Counted from the first letter of the stretch, positions 27,020-34,350 are shown. The stretch: 59,443 nucleotides of DNA from Burkholderia aenigmatica (GCF_902499175.1 NZ_CABVQC010000061.1:1-59443), one strand, 5' to 3'. The notes: generated by a model from the sequence alone, not told the origin. Made by a program: numbers and translations.

Positions 27020-27949
27020 ACGCTCACCGTTGAAATGCACAGCGGTTCGAGTCCCTTCCAGGGCGAGATATCCACACCTCGGCGGGTACCTCGTTCGATC
27101 GGGCATGCACCCTCACCTTCGAAATGCACAGTGCTTCGAGTCCTTTCCAGGGAGGATATCCACACCTTGGCGAACGCGTCGTTCGATGCCGCACTCACTT
27201 TCGAAATGCTCGGCACTTCGGGTCCCGACCCAAGCAGGATATTCGCACCTTCGCGAATCCCCCAGCCGATCCCGCGATCGCCACCACCTCGAAATACACG
27301 ACGCTTCGCATCTCTTCAAACGCAGAATATCCACACCGCTGCGAGCGCCGCGGCCGCCCCGCCGATCACACTCACCATCGAAATGCACAGCGCTTCGAGT
27401 CCATTCCAGGGAGGATATCCACACCTTGGCGAACGCGTCGTTCGATGCCGCACTCACTTTCGAAATTCTCGGCACATCGGGTCCCGACCAAGGCAGGATA
27501 TTCACACCTTAGCGAATCCCCCAACCGATCTCGCGATCGCAACCACCTCGAAATACATGACGCTTCGCGTCTCTGCAAACGCAGAATATCCACACCGCGA
27601 CAAGCGCCGCGGCCGCCCCGTCGATCACACTCACCATCGAAATGCACAGCACTTCGAGTCCATTCAAGGGCGAGATATCCACACCTCAGCGAACGCCTCG
27701 TTCGACTCGGCGCGCGTACCGCCCCTCGCCATCCACAGCATGCCGAGTCGCTTGCGGGGACCGGATACTACATCGAAACGGGCGCCCCGTTCACATCGAT
27801 GGTCGACATTCACCTTCGAAAAAGCACGGTTTTTCGCGTCTTGCCGGGTATCGGATGCCCGCAACAAGGGCGGCGCATCCGACCGCGGTCAACGATCCTC
27901 ATCGATGAGATACACAGCGTTTCACGTCGTTTGAACACGACAGGTACGC
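27020..27949 (+). repeat. Tandem array, right block (about 11 units, period 82-91 bp)
   Basis: Units start near 27020, 27108, 27191, 27282, 27367, 27450, 27541, 27627, 27719, 27806 and 27893. The best-conserved ones (27020, 27108, 27367, 27627) read CTCACC, TTGAAATGCACAG or TCGAAATGCACAG, TTCGAGTCC, CCAGGG and GATATCCACACC, followed by spacer text such as GCGAACGCGTCGTTCGAT. Successive GAAAT positions are 27032, 27121, 27203, 27291, 27380, 27462, 27550 and 27639. The inner TCGAA/TTCGA arms form a short inverted repeat, and GGATATCC is palindromic. The last three units are degenerate. Confidence 0.88.
27120..27637 (+). repeat. Higher-order duplication: a 259-bp three-unit block repeated twice
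   Basis: The three units starting near 27108, 27191 and 27282 reappear in the same order near 27367, 27450 and 27541, with an offset of 259 bp and near identity, including spacer text (CTTGGCGAACGCGTCGTTCG in both copies). The unit-to-unit distances 82, 88 and 89 repeat exactly. This shows recent segmental duplication inside an otherwise old, diverged array. Confidence 0.9.
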
Positions 27950-28008
27950 CGTGCGCGCGAAAAACCTCGCAACTGGCAGCGCGCCGCGCCCCGTTACGCT
28001 GATGCCGC

Positions 28009-28866
28009 TCAATGTCCGGCGCCGGTCATCCGTCGCAAGTCCGCCAGCCAGCTTTGACTCGTATCGAGCTGATCGCCGGGCGCGCTTTCCGTCCATACGA
28101 TCACGCCGTTGATGGCTCGCCCTGCCTCGGACAGTTCACCGAGCCATTCCGCATCGCCCAGAAATCCGTTCGCCGTCTGTCCGGCCTTGTAAGGCGACAC
28201 GTACGCATAAATCGGCAGCGATCGGTTGATGGCCCGGTCGTTTTCGACGACCGCCCGCAGATTCGTTCGCCACAGCGCATGGTTCGGCCAGCGCTGATAC
28301 ATCGTCGGTGCAAAGAAATCGAATCCGCCGGCCTGATAAAGCTGCGCGCGGATGTTGCGGAATTTCGGATTGAAATCGTAGTCGTACATGCCGAGCCGGG
28401 CATTCGGATAGGCCGCTCGCGTCCAGGCGATGAACTTCTGGAACAGTGCCACCTCGTTCTCGGCCTGCGCCTCCGATCGCGCCGAATCGATCACGATCTT
28501 CTCGAAATCGAACGCGATGAATTCGTTCGATCTGAATTGCGACACATAGCCGGCCAGCACCTTCTTGAACTGGCCCTCGGTCGGTACGTGATAGCAGCGG
28601 GTTGCATCGCACGACAGCCCCCAGACGTCATAGATCGACGTGAAGGGCACCAGCCCCATCCCGTCGAGATCGGCGGCGTTCGCGTACCGGTTTCCATTGA
28701 AGGCGGTGAAGCCGTTGCCACGCGGGAATGCGACGACGGACGCTTTCGTCTGCGCAGCATTCGTCTCGTGAGCCAGCGGCTCGTTCGCGGTAACGGCCGC
28801 ACAACCCGCCATCGCGATGGCAGTCGCTACCGACAGGCAGCGGGCAAGAAGCGTGCACTTCGACAT
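28009..28866 (-). CDS. Putative lipoprotein with TIM-barrel glycosidase-like features
   Basis: A 285-residue exported protein. The N-terminus is a lipoprotein signal with lipobox MAGC (Cys at residue 22). The mature part contains FIAFDFEKIVID near 118, an acidic beta-strand end, LGMYDYDFNPK near 158, DFFAPTMYQRWP near 183, SLPIYAYVSPYKAG near 217 and NGVIVWTES near 260. The alternation of strands ending in acidic or aromatic residues resembles (beta/alpha)8 glycoside hydrolases (hyaluronidase-like or DUF families), but I cannot name a family. The base composition is somewhat lower in GC than its neighbours, and it is flanked by repeat-array units on both sides, consistent with a transferred segment. 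Confidence 0.65.
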   Translation of the reverse strand: MSKCTLLARCLSVATAIAMAGCAAVTANEPLAHETNAAQTKASVVAFPRGNGFTAFNGNRYANAADLDGMGLVPFTSIYDVWGLSCDATRCYHVPTEGQFKKVLAGYVSQFRSNEFIAFDFEKIVIDSARSEAQAENEVALFQKFIAWTRAAYPNARLGMYDYDFNPKFRNIRAQLYQAGGFDFFAPTMYQRWPNHALWRTNLRAVVENDRAINRSLPIYAYVSPYKAGQTANGFLGDAEWLGELSEAGRAINGVIVWTESAPGDQLDTSQSWLADLRRMTGAGH

Positions 28867-29110
28867 GACGTTGGAACTCCGATCGTCCTGGGATCACTCG
28901 GCGGCTCACCGACTTCCTTTCGGACGGCGAGCGCCTGACATTGCTCGGCGGCGGCCGCGCCATCGCTGCGCATCTGCCGCTGCTTCATCCTGCGCATGCG
29001 CCCGTGTTCGGCGCTCGGTTTGCGAGGCATCGAATTCTCGCGGCAATCAGGATCGGTATGCAAGCAGTTCGCACGGCCGCGCTCGCCTGCGCGTCCGAAC
29101 CGCTCGCCCT
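28867..29110. other. Non-coding sequence upstream of the lipoprotein gene
   Basis: No gene is supported. The interval should contain the promoter of the minus-strand lipoprotein gene; nothing distinctive is visible. Confidence 0.4.
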
Positions 29111-29172
29111 GCCCTCACCGTTCCAATCCACAGCATTTCGGGTTGCTTTGCGCGACGGTTTTCCACAACCTG
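29111..29172 (+). repeat. Isolated unit of the tandem array
   Basis: A single copy with the same layout as the array units: CTCACCGTTCCAATCCACAG (29115-29134), ATTTCGGGTTG, then GGTTTTCCACAACC (29158-29171). It lies about 1.2 kb from the main array, on the far side of the lipoprotein gene. The segment TTTTCCACA at 29159-29167 is a full match to the DnaA-box consensus TTWTNCACA. Confidence 0.7.
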
Positions 29173-29331
29173 CCGCGTCTTCGACGTCGGGCACACGGGT
29201 GATATTCCACCCGGCAAAGCCGCATGGCGGAGCACGGGCGCTCGCGCCGGGATACCGGCCGGCCCGGCGGATCGCCCGCCCGGCACGTCATTAACCCGCG
29301 TCAGCCGCATCAACCCCGCATTCACAGTATT

Positions 29332-29358
29332 TATGACTAGTTAACATATGACTAGTTA
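29332..29358. promoter_or_regulatory. AT-rich direct repeat, probable operator before a GST gene
   Basis: TATGACTAGTTA occurs twice in direct orientation (29332-29343 and 29347-29358), 15 bp apart, each centred on the palindrome ACTAGT. It is a sharp AT-rich island in GC-rich sequence, about 100 bp upstream of the GST start. The likely meaning is a binding site for a dimeric regulator that reads ACTAGT; the regulator is not identified. Confidence 0.55.
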
Positions 29359-29455
29359 TAGATTTCTGCCATCGACTACTCCTGTCCGAACCGTTCCCGC
29401 TCGGGTACGCTTGAACATCGATCGACACGGCACCCACCCTCTAAGCGGAGGCGCA

Positions 29456-30070
29456 ATGAAGCTCTACTACTGGCCGAAGACCCGGGCGTTCCGGGCGTTG
29501 TGGATGCTCGAGGAACTCGGTGTCGTCTACGAGCTCGTGCCGATCGACCTGCGCTCGCACGAACAGGGGAGCGACGCGTTCATCCAGGTCAATCCGATGG
29601 CCAAGCTGCCCGCGCTCGACGACGGCAACGCGCCGTTCGCCGAATCGGGTGCCGTGCTGCTCTATCTCGCCGACTGCTGCCCGGGCGCCGGGCTCGGCAT
29701 CGCGCCCGACGATCCGCTGCGCGGCCGCTTCCTGCAGTGGATGTTCTTCACGCCGACCTGCCTCGAACCGGCGATGGCCGAGAAATTCACGGGCGCGTCG
29801 GGCAATCCGGTTGCGTTCGGCTGGGGCAACATCACGCGTGTGCAGCGCGCGCTCGCGCAAGCGCTCGCCCATAGTCCGTGGCTTGTCGGCGAGCGCTTCA
29901 CCGCGGCCGACCTGCTGCTCGCCAGCACGCTGAAGATCGCGTTCGACGCGCATCTGCTGCCGCATGAAGGCGTGCTGGGCGATTACGTCGCGCGTGCCGA
30001 GGACCGCGACGGGTTCCGCCGCGCGGCGGCGATCGAACAGCGCGAAGCGGCGCGCCTGCTGCATGCGTGA
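29456..30070 (+). CDS. Glutathione S-transferase
   Basis: A 204-residue cytosolic GST. The N-terminal thioredoxin-like domain (residues 1-78) has MKLYYWPKTRAFRALWMLEE, the VNPMAKLPALDD cis-Pro loop near 48-59 and ESGAVLLYLAD near 64 (the Glu-Ser glutathione anchor). The helical C-terminal domain contains WLVGERFTAADLLLAS near 140, the N-capping box. The start at 29456 follows GCGGAGG; the longer frame from 29348 lies in the operator repeats. The physiological substrate is unknown; detoxification is the usual role. Confidence 0.9.
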   Translation: MKLYYWPKTRAFRALWMLEELGVVYELVPIDLRSHEQGSDAFIQVNPMAKLPALDDGNAPFAESGAVLLYLADCCPGAGLGIAPDDPLRGRFLQWMFFTPTCLEPAMAEKFTGASGNPVAFGWGNITRVQRALAQALAHSPWLVGERFTAADLLLASTLKIAFDAHLLPHEGVLGDYVARAEDRDGFRRAAAIEQREAARLLHA

Positions 30071-30085
30071 CGCCCGCCGGCCGGC

Positions 30086-30123
30086 CTAGGGCCTGTTCAC
30101 GCTAATAGCGGGCTTGCGCTGGC
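30086..30123. mobile_element. Solo MITE end, truncated copy
   Basis: The sequence beginning CTAGGGCCTGTTCACGCTAA (30086-30105) and continuing AGCGGGCTTGCGCTGGCC matches, apart from two or three bases, the inverted right end of the 226-bp element at 57644-57869. No second inverted terminal repeat is found nearby, so only one end remains. It encodes the last residues and the stop of the KirBac gene on the minus strand. Confidence 0.8.
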
Positions 30124-31067
30124 CTCGGCACGGTGGTCGCGGCTACCGCGCCCGGCGTGCCGCCTTCGTCGGTCTCGACGTCGACCGGCACCACCTCATG
30201 AAAATGCGTGTAGTCGATGTGCGTGATGCCGTCTTCTTCGTGCATCAGGTCGACATAGCGATGCCGCCAGCGGATCTCGGCGTGCTCCCACGAATGGCGC
30301 GCCTGCATCACCTGCGCGGTCGTCTCGTCCGAACCCTCGATCGTGATCAGCAACGACGCGTCGCGCGCCGCGAGCGACTCCGGCGTTTCGCCGAACAGCG
30401 GGCTCGATTCGTCGATCACGTGCATCAGGTTCCAGCCGAGCAGGAAGATCGGATGCTCGCTGCGCACCAGCGGCAGGTCGTGGATCTTGCGCAGCGTGTA
30501 GCCCTCGTGCGTGCCTTCGACGCGCATCAGCCGCAGCTTCGCCTGCGCCTCGGCGATCACGTTCTGGCGCGCGTTTGCCGCGCGCACCATCAGCGTCATC
30601 CGGCCGTTCAGCGGCCGCACGATCGCGTAGCGCGCGAACAGGATCTTCGCCTGCGGACGGGAGAAACGCGCGAACACGAGCCCGGTGGCCAACGCGATGC
30701 CCGACATCCCGATAAAGATCTCGAACGTCGCGACCAGGTGCGCATAGACGGTCTGCGGATGCATGTCGCCGTAACCGACGGTCGCGAGCGTCTCGACGCT
30801 GAAGAAGAAGGCACCGCCGAACCCGGCCGGCGACTGGTTCGCGATCGACGCATGGCCGAGCAGGTAGAGCATCGCGAAGCCGCCGTTGAGCAGCAGGAAC
30901 AGCACCGCGAGCGACAGGAAGAAAACGGGCCAGCTCACCGTCAGCGCGCGGTGATAGAGGTCGCGCCAGCCGAGCGGCGGCATCCCGTAGGCGATCACCA
31001 GGCGCGTGCCCGACCAGATCTTGCGGCCACGGCCGCGGGAGGCTGAGGAGGACGAATCGACGTTCAT
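30102..31067 (-). CDS. Inward-rectifier-type K+ channel (KirBac1.1-like)
   Basis: A 321-residue inner-membrane potassium channel closely resembling KirBac1.1 of B. pseudomallei. Order: N-terminal slide-helix region (WSGTRLVIAYGMPPLGWRDLYH), TM1 about residues 49-75, pore helix and selectivity filter TVGYGD near 108-113, TM2 about 125-150, and then a cytoplasmic immunoglobulin-like Kir domain with RMTLMVRAANARQNVIAEAQ, LVRSEHPIFLLGWNLMHVIDE and ETTAQVMQARHSWEHAEIRW. The start ATG at 31067 (MNVDSSSS) fits the KirBac1.1 N-terminus. The final residues AQARY and the TAG stop come from a MITE end, so the natural C-terminus may have been replaced; the Kir domain itself is complete. Confidence 0.93.
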   Translation of the reverse strand: MNVDSSSSASRGRGRKIWSGTRLVIAYGMPPLGWRDLYHRALTVSWPVFFLSLAVLFLLLNGGFAMLYLLGHASIANQSPAGFGGAFFFSVETLATVGYGDMHPQTVYAHLVATFEIFIGMSGIALATGLVFARFSRPQAKILFARYAIVRPLNGRMTLMVRAANARQNVIAEAQAKLRLMRVEGTHEGYTLRKIHDLPLVRSEHPIFLLGWNLMHVIDESSPLFGETPESLAARDASLLITIEGSDETTAQVMQARHSWEHAEIRWRHRYVDLMHEEDGITHIDYTHFHEVVPVDVETDEGGTPGAVAATTVPRPAQARY

Positions 31068-31189
31068 CGCGCGGTGCCGAAAGCAGGAAGGCGATGAGCG
31101 TAGCACGCGCGACGGCGGCCGGGAATGCGGGCCGCTGCGCAACCCACGGCCCGCCGGCGACACACGAACATGCGCCGCGCACCGCCATG

Positions 31190-31217
31190 AAAAAAGCCGG
31201 CCGCATCAGCGGCCGGC
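31190..31217 (-). terminator. Rho-independent terminator after the sulfate-binding protein gene
   Basis: GCCGGCCGC (31196-31204), loop ATCA, GCGGCCGGC (31209-31217); on the minus strand it is followed by six T (A-run 31190-31195). It lies 44 bp after the stop of the minus-strand gene. Confidence 0.88.
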
Positions 31218-31261
31218 TTCCCGTTGATCCTGCCGCGGCGCGCACGGTGCGCGCCGGCCTG

Positions 31262-32281
31262 TCACTTCCGGTCGACGATCACGCGATCGAACGTGCCGCC
31301 GTCCGCGAAGTGCGTCTTCTGCGCGTTCGCCCAGCTGCCGAAGACCTGCTCGACGCTGAACGTCTTCAGCGGCTTGAACTCGGCCGCATGCTTCTTCAGC
31401 ACGTTCGCGTCGCGCGGGCGCAGATGATGCTGCGCGATGATCTCCTGCGCTTCCGGCGTGTACAGGTAGTCGAGATACGCCTGCGCAACCTTGCGCGTGC
31501 CTTTCTTGTCGACGACCTTGTCGACGACGGCGACCGGCGGCTCCGCGAGGATGCTCGCCGACGGATACACGGCGTCGAACTGCGCGCCCGATGCACCCGT
31601 GTCCATCAGTGCGACTTCGTTCTCGAACGTCACGAGTACGTCGCCGATGCCGCGCTGCGTGAACGTGGTCGTCGCCCCTCGGCCGCCCGAGTCGAGCACC
31701 GGCACGTTGCGGAAAATCGCCTTCTCGAAGTCGAGCGCCTGCTGGTCGGTCGCGCCCTTCTGCTTCTGGAAGCCCCACGCGGCGAGATACGCGTAGCGGC
31801 CGTTGCCCGACGTCTTCGGGTTCGCGATGATCACCTGGACACCCGGCTTCGCGAGATCGCTCCAGTCCTTGATCGCCTTCGGGTTGCCCTTGCGCACCAG
31901 GAACACCATCGTGGTCGAGTACGGCGAGCTGTTGTCCGGGAAACGTGCACGCCAGTCCTTCGGCAGCAACTGGCCGCGCTCGGCGAGCAGGTCGATGTCG
32001 TTCGGCTGGTTCATCGTCACGACGTCGGCCTGCAGCCCCTGCAGCACCGACAGCGCCTGCGCGCTCGACGCGCCGTGCGACTGCTTGATCGCCACCGTCT
32101 CGCCGGCCTTCTGCTTGTAGGCGGCCGCAAAGCTCGTGTTGATGTCCTTGTACAGCTCGCGCGTCACGTCGTACGACACGTTCAGGATCGACGTGTCCGC
32201 GTGCGCGGCCGTCGCCGCCACGACCAGCGCCGCCGCGGCGCCCGTGTGCAGCCAGCGGCCGATCCCCTTCATGCTTGCCAT
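31262..32281 (-). CDS. sbp: Periplasmic sulfate/thiosulfate-binding protein
   Basis: The substrate-binding part of the CysUWA sulfate ABC importer. The 339-residue precursor has a Sec signal (cleavage near AHA-DT, residue 29). Family blocks include LNVSYDVTRELYKDINTSF near 33, IKQSHGASSAQALSVLQGL near 64, VVTMNQPNDIDLLAE near 86, ANPKTSGNGRYAYLAAWGF near 153 and the GRGATTTFTQRGIGDVLVTFENE ligand-binding region near 200. No permease genes are adjacent, so the transporter genes are presumably elsewhere. Starts at 32281 and 32272 are both possible. A 7-bp inverted repeat lies about 105 bp upstream. Confidence 0.94.
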   Translation of the reverse strand: MASMKGIGRWLHTGAAAALVVAATAAHADTSILNVSYDVTRELYKDINTSFAAAYKQKAGETVAIKQSHGASSAQALSVLQGLQADVVTMNQPNDIDLLAERGQLLPKDWRARFPDNSSPYSTTMVFLVRKGNPKAIKDWSDLAKPGVQVIIANPKTSGNGRYAYLAAWGFQKQKGATDQQALDFEKAIFRNVPVLDSGGRGATTTFTQRGIGDVLVTFENEVALMDTGASGAQFDAVYPSASILAEPPVAVVDKVVDKKGTRKVAQAYLDYLYTPEAQEIIAQHHLRPRDANVLKKHAAEFKPLKTFSVEQVFGSWANAQKTHFADGGTFDRVIVDRK

Positions 32282-32382
32282 CGTGATATGCCCCGTTTCC
32301 AGTGGTGGTGAGTGTGCGTGACGGCACGCGTACGCGCTGTCATCGAAACGTAAGCGGGCATTCTAGCGGCCGGGCGCGACGC

Positions 32383-32406
32383 GCTTTCCAATCAGTCGTG
32401 GAAAGC
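32383..32406. promoter_or_regulatory. Inverted repeat upstream of sbp
   Basis: GCTTTCC (32383-32389), 10-bp spacer, GGAAAGC (32400-32406), a perfect 7-bp inverted repeat about one helical turn plus arm apart, in an AT-richer patch. It may bind a dimeric regulator of the sulfate-starvation response (for example CysB/Cbl), but the match to known CysB sites was not testable here. Confidence 0.45.
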
Positions 32407-32497
32407 AAATCTCGAATCCTGCTAAACGGCGGCGGACGCTCGCGCACGCATCGGATCCGGTGTTAAGATCGCCGCTCAGCCCACTTACGGTTCCTCC

Positions 32498-32593
32498 ATG
32501 TCCGCTGCCCTGCGCTCGCTTTCGATCCTCGCCGCCGTCGCGGCAGGTACGCGCGCGGCCGGGCTGAAACTGAAAAAACGACTCCTCGACTGA
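32498..32593 (+). CDS. Possible 31-residue small ORF
   Basis: ATG 32498 to TGA 32593 encodes a 31-residue peptide with a hydrophobic Ala/Leu-rich N-terminal half (LSILAAVAAGTRAAG) and a basic end (KLKKRLLD). No strong RBS precedes it; CTCC lies just upstream instead. It precedes the DapA-like gene by about 140 bp. It could be a leader or nothing at all; comparison with related strains would be needed. Confidence 0.2.
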   Translation: MSAALRSLSILAAVAAGTRAAGLKLKKRLLD

Positions 32594-32732
32594 CGGGGAC
32601 GTCGCGTCCCGTCAGGCGAATGCCGGACGGGATGCCCGCAGGTCGTTTCTTTCTCCTTGCACGCACGCCTCGCTCCGGCACTCCGCCGGCGGAACGGTTC
32701 CTTCCCACTCCGTTTCCACCATGAGGCTTTGC

Positions 32733-33626
32733 ATGAACACACGTTTCGAAGGTATCTGGCTGCCGATCATTACGCCGTTCCACCACGGCGAGGTCGACCA
32801 CGCCGCGCTCGCGCGGCTCGCGCGCCACTATGCGGCCGCGGGCATCGCGGGCTTCGTCGCAGGGGCGACGACCGGTGAGGGCGTGCTGCTCGACGCGCGC
32901 GAACAGGACGCGGTGTTCGCGACGCTGCGCGACGCGGCGCCCGGGCTGCCGATCGTCGTCGGGCTGACCGCAAGCGCGACGCACTTCGCGGCCGCCCGCG
33001 CGCGCGAACTCGCGGCACTGCGGCCCGACGGGCTGCTCGTCACGCCTCCCGTCTACGTGCGGCCGACGCAGGACGGCATCCGCCGCCACGTCGAGGCGAT
33101 CGTCGAGGCGGCCGACCTGCCGGTGCTCGTCTACAACATCCCGTACCGCACCGGTGTGAACGTCGAACTGGAGACGCTGCAGGCGCTGGCGCAGGACCCG
33201 CGCGTCGCGGGCATCAAGGAATGCGGCGGCACGCTCGACCGGATGAGCCGGCTCGTGCACGACACGCCGCTCGCGATCCTGTCCGGCGACGACAACCAGA
33301 ACTTCGCGGCGATGTGCGCCGGTGCGCACGGCGCGATCGCGAGCAGCGCGCACGTGCTGCCCGAATGGCATGTGCGCATCCACACGCTGCTGCGCGACGG
33401 TCGGCTCGCCGATGCGCGGCGCCTGTCGGTCGCGCTGCAGCCGCTCGTCGCGGCGCTGTTCGCGGAGCCGAACCCGGCGCCGGTGAAGGCTGTGCTGGCC
33501 GCGCAAGGGTGGTGCGAGGACGGGTTGCGGCTGCCGTTCGTGCCCGCGAGTGAAGGGTTGAGGGCGCGGCTGGCAGCCATTTGTGCGGAACTGGAAACGT
33601 CCACGCACGCTGTCGCGGCAGCGTAG
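32733..33626 (+). CDS. DapA/N-acetylneuraminate-lyase superfamily aldolase
   Basis: A 297-residue class I aldolase of the dihydrodipicolinate synthase family. Active-site elements: GATTGEG near residue 43 (Thr pair), VYNIPYRTG near 133 (Tyr) and the Schiff-base lysine in GIKECGG near 161; GDDNQNF near 185 is the usual loop before the last strands. The name of the reaction cannot be fixed: lysine biosynthesis (dapA), sialic acid or keto-sugar lyases share these motifs. A housekeeping dapA normally sits in another context in Burkholderia, so this may be a paralogue. ATG 32733 has GAGG 7 bp upstream and is chosen over 32721. Confidence 0.82.
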   Translation: MNTRFEGIWLPIITPFHHGEVDHAALARLARHYAAAGIAGFVAGATTGEGVLLDAREQDAVFATLRDAAPGLPIVVGLTASATHFAAARARELAALRPDGLLVTPPVYVRPTQDGIRRHVEAIVEAADLPVLVYNIPYRTGVNVELETLQALAQDPRVAGIKECGGTLDRMSRLVHDTPLAILSGDDNQNFAAMCAGAHGAIASSAHVLPEWHVRIHTLLRDGRLADARRLSVALQPLVAALFAEPNPAPVKAVLAAQGWCEDGLRLPFVPASEGLRARLAAICAELETSTHAVAAA

Positions 33627-33647
33627 CATTTCGCTTCCGAAACTGTT

Positions 33648-34028
33648 TCAGACTGTCAGGATTCGGGACGCACCATATTGCGCGAGGTGGCTGTCGGCCG
33701 TGACGAGCAACAGCGGTTCACACCACGCTTGCGCGACGAGCAACCGGTCGAACGGGTCGCCATGATGATGTGGCAGATGACGCACGGCAGCACCATGCGT
33801 AGCCCGGACCGGTAGCTCACGATACTTGCTCGTCTTGATCTCACCGACGAGCAAATCCACGTCGACATCCAGCTTTCCCTTCCCGGCTTTGATCGCCATT
33901 TCCCAGATGCTCGCGCTGCTGACGAACACGGCATCAGCGCAAGTGATCAGCCTGCGCGCACGCACGCTCAGTTTCGGATCGTCACCCCACATCCACAGAA
34001 AGATGAGCGTATCGACCAGCAACCGCAT
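33648..34028 (-). CDS. vapC: PIN-domain toxin (VapC-like)
   Basis: A 126-residue PIN-domain ribonuclease toxin. The acidic metal-binding residues are visible: Asp6 in LLVDTLIFLW, Glu43 in SIWEMAIK, the Asp in HHGDPFDRLLVAQA near 92 and Asp in LVTADSHLAQYG near 111. The first motif reads VDTLIFLW, where the canonical form is LDTHxxLW, a small deviation. It is translationally coupled to the antitoxin: its ATG overlaps the antitoxin stop (TAATG). The substrate, probably a tRNA or rRNA site as for VapC proteins, is unknown. Confidence 0.9.
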   Translation of the reverse strand: MRLLVDTLIFLWMWGDDPKLSVRARRLITCADAVFVSSASIWEMAIKAGKGKLDVDVDLLVGEIKTSKYRELPVRATHGAAVRHLPHHHGDPFDRLLVAQAWCEPLLLVTADSHLAQYGASRILTV

Positions 34029-34255
34029 TACTTCCCTTCGAACTCGGCCAGCTCTTCGGCGGAAAGGGGTGCGTCGAAATCGTCGGCAATCCATATCTGC
34101 CCCTTGAGGGCGCCGAACCGATGGACGGGCTCAAGCGGCACCAGCCGGACCGACTGTTTGCCATCCTGCGCAATCACGACGCGTTCGCCGGCGATCGCGG
34201 CATCGAGCAGCCGCTGCAGATCGAGCGCGGCTTCGGGGACAGTGGCAACTTGCAT
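34028..34255 (-). CDS. vapB: Phd/YefM-type antitoxin partner of VapC
   Basis: A 75-residue antitoxin. The N-terminal part (MQVATVPEAALDLQRLLDAAIAG then ERVVIAQDGKQSVRLVPL) matches the Phd/YefM DNA-binding fold; the acidic C-terminal tail (IADDFDAPLSAEELAEFEGK) is the usual toxin-binding segment. It presumably represses its own operon and blocks the PIN toxin. ATG 34255 has GGAG at 34260-34264 on the minus strand; ATGs at 34267 and 34282 are alternatives. First gene of the two-gene operon. Confidence 0.88.
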   Translation of the reverse strand: MQVATVPEAALDLQRLLDAAIAGERVVIAQDGKQSVRLVPLEPVHRFGALKGQIWIADDFDAPLSAEELAEFEGK

Positions 34256-34350
34256 GATGGGCTCCATTGAGTGATCCGCCATTGTCACGACATTCGCCCT
34301 GTTGCTCCAATAGGCCGAACGGCCGCCCGAAGCATGCCAGCCACTCGATA

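Noticed and set aside
27020..27685. tRNA-like T-loop TTCGAGTC in every array unit
   Set aside because: The loop sequence resembles the T-arm of tRNA, but the bases before and after it do not form the required five-base stem, and no acceptor or anticodon arms are found.
25703..27949. CRISPR array
   Set aside because: The repeats look like repeat-spacer units at first sight, but the repeats are divergent, the period varies from about 70 to 100 bp, spacers are partly related to one another and no cas genes are present.
26516..28002. Long ORFs through the array (472 and 292 codons on the plus strand)
   Set aside because: The unit period is not a multiple of three, and the same DNA motif is read in different frames from unit to unit; the ORFs also run across the GNAT gene antisense. 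They are chance open frames.
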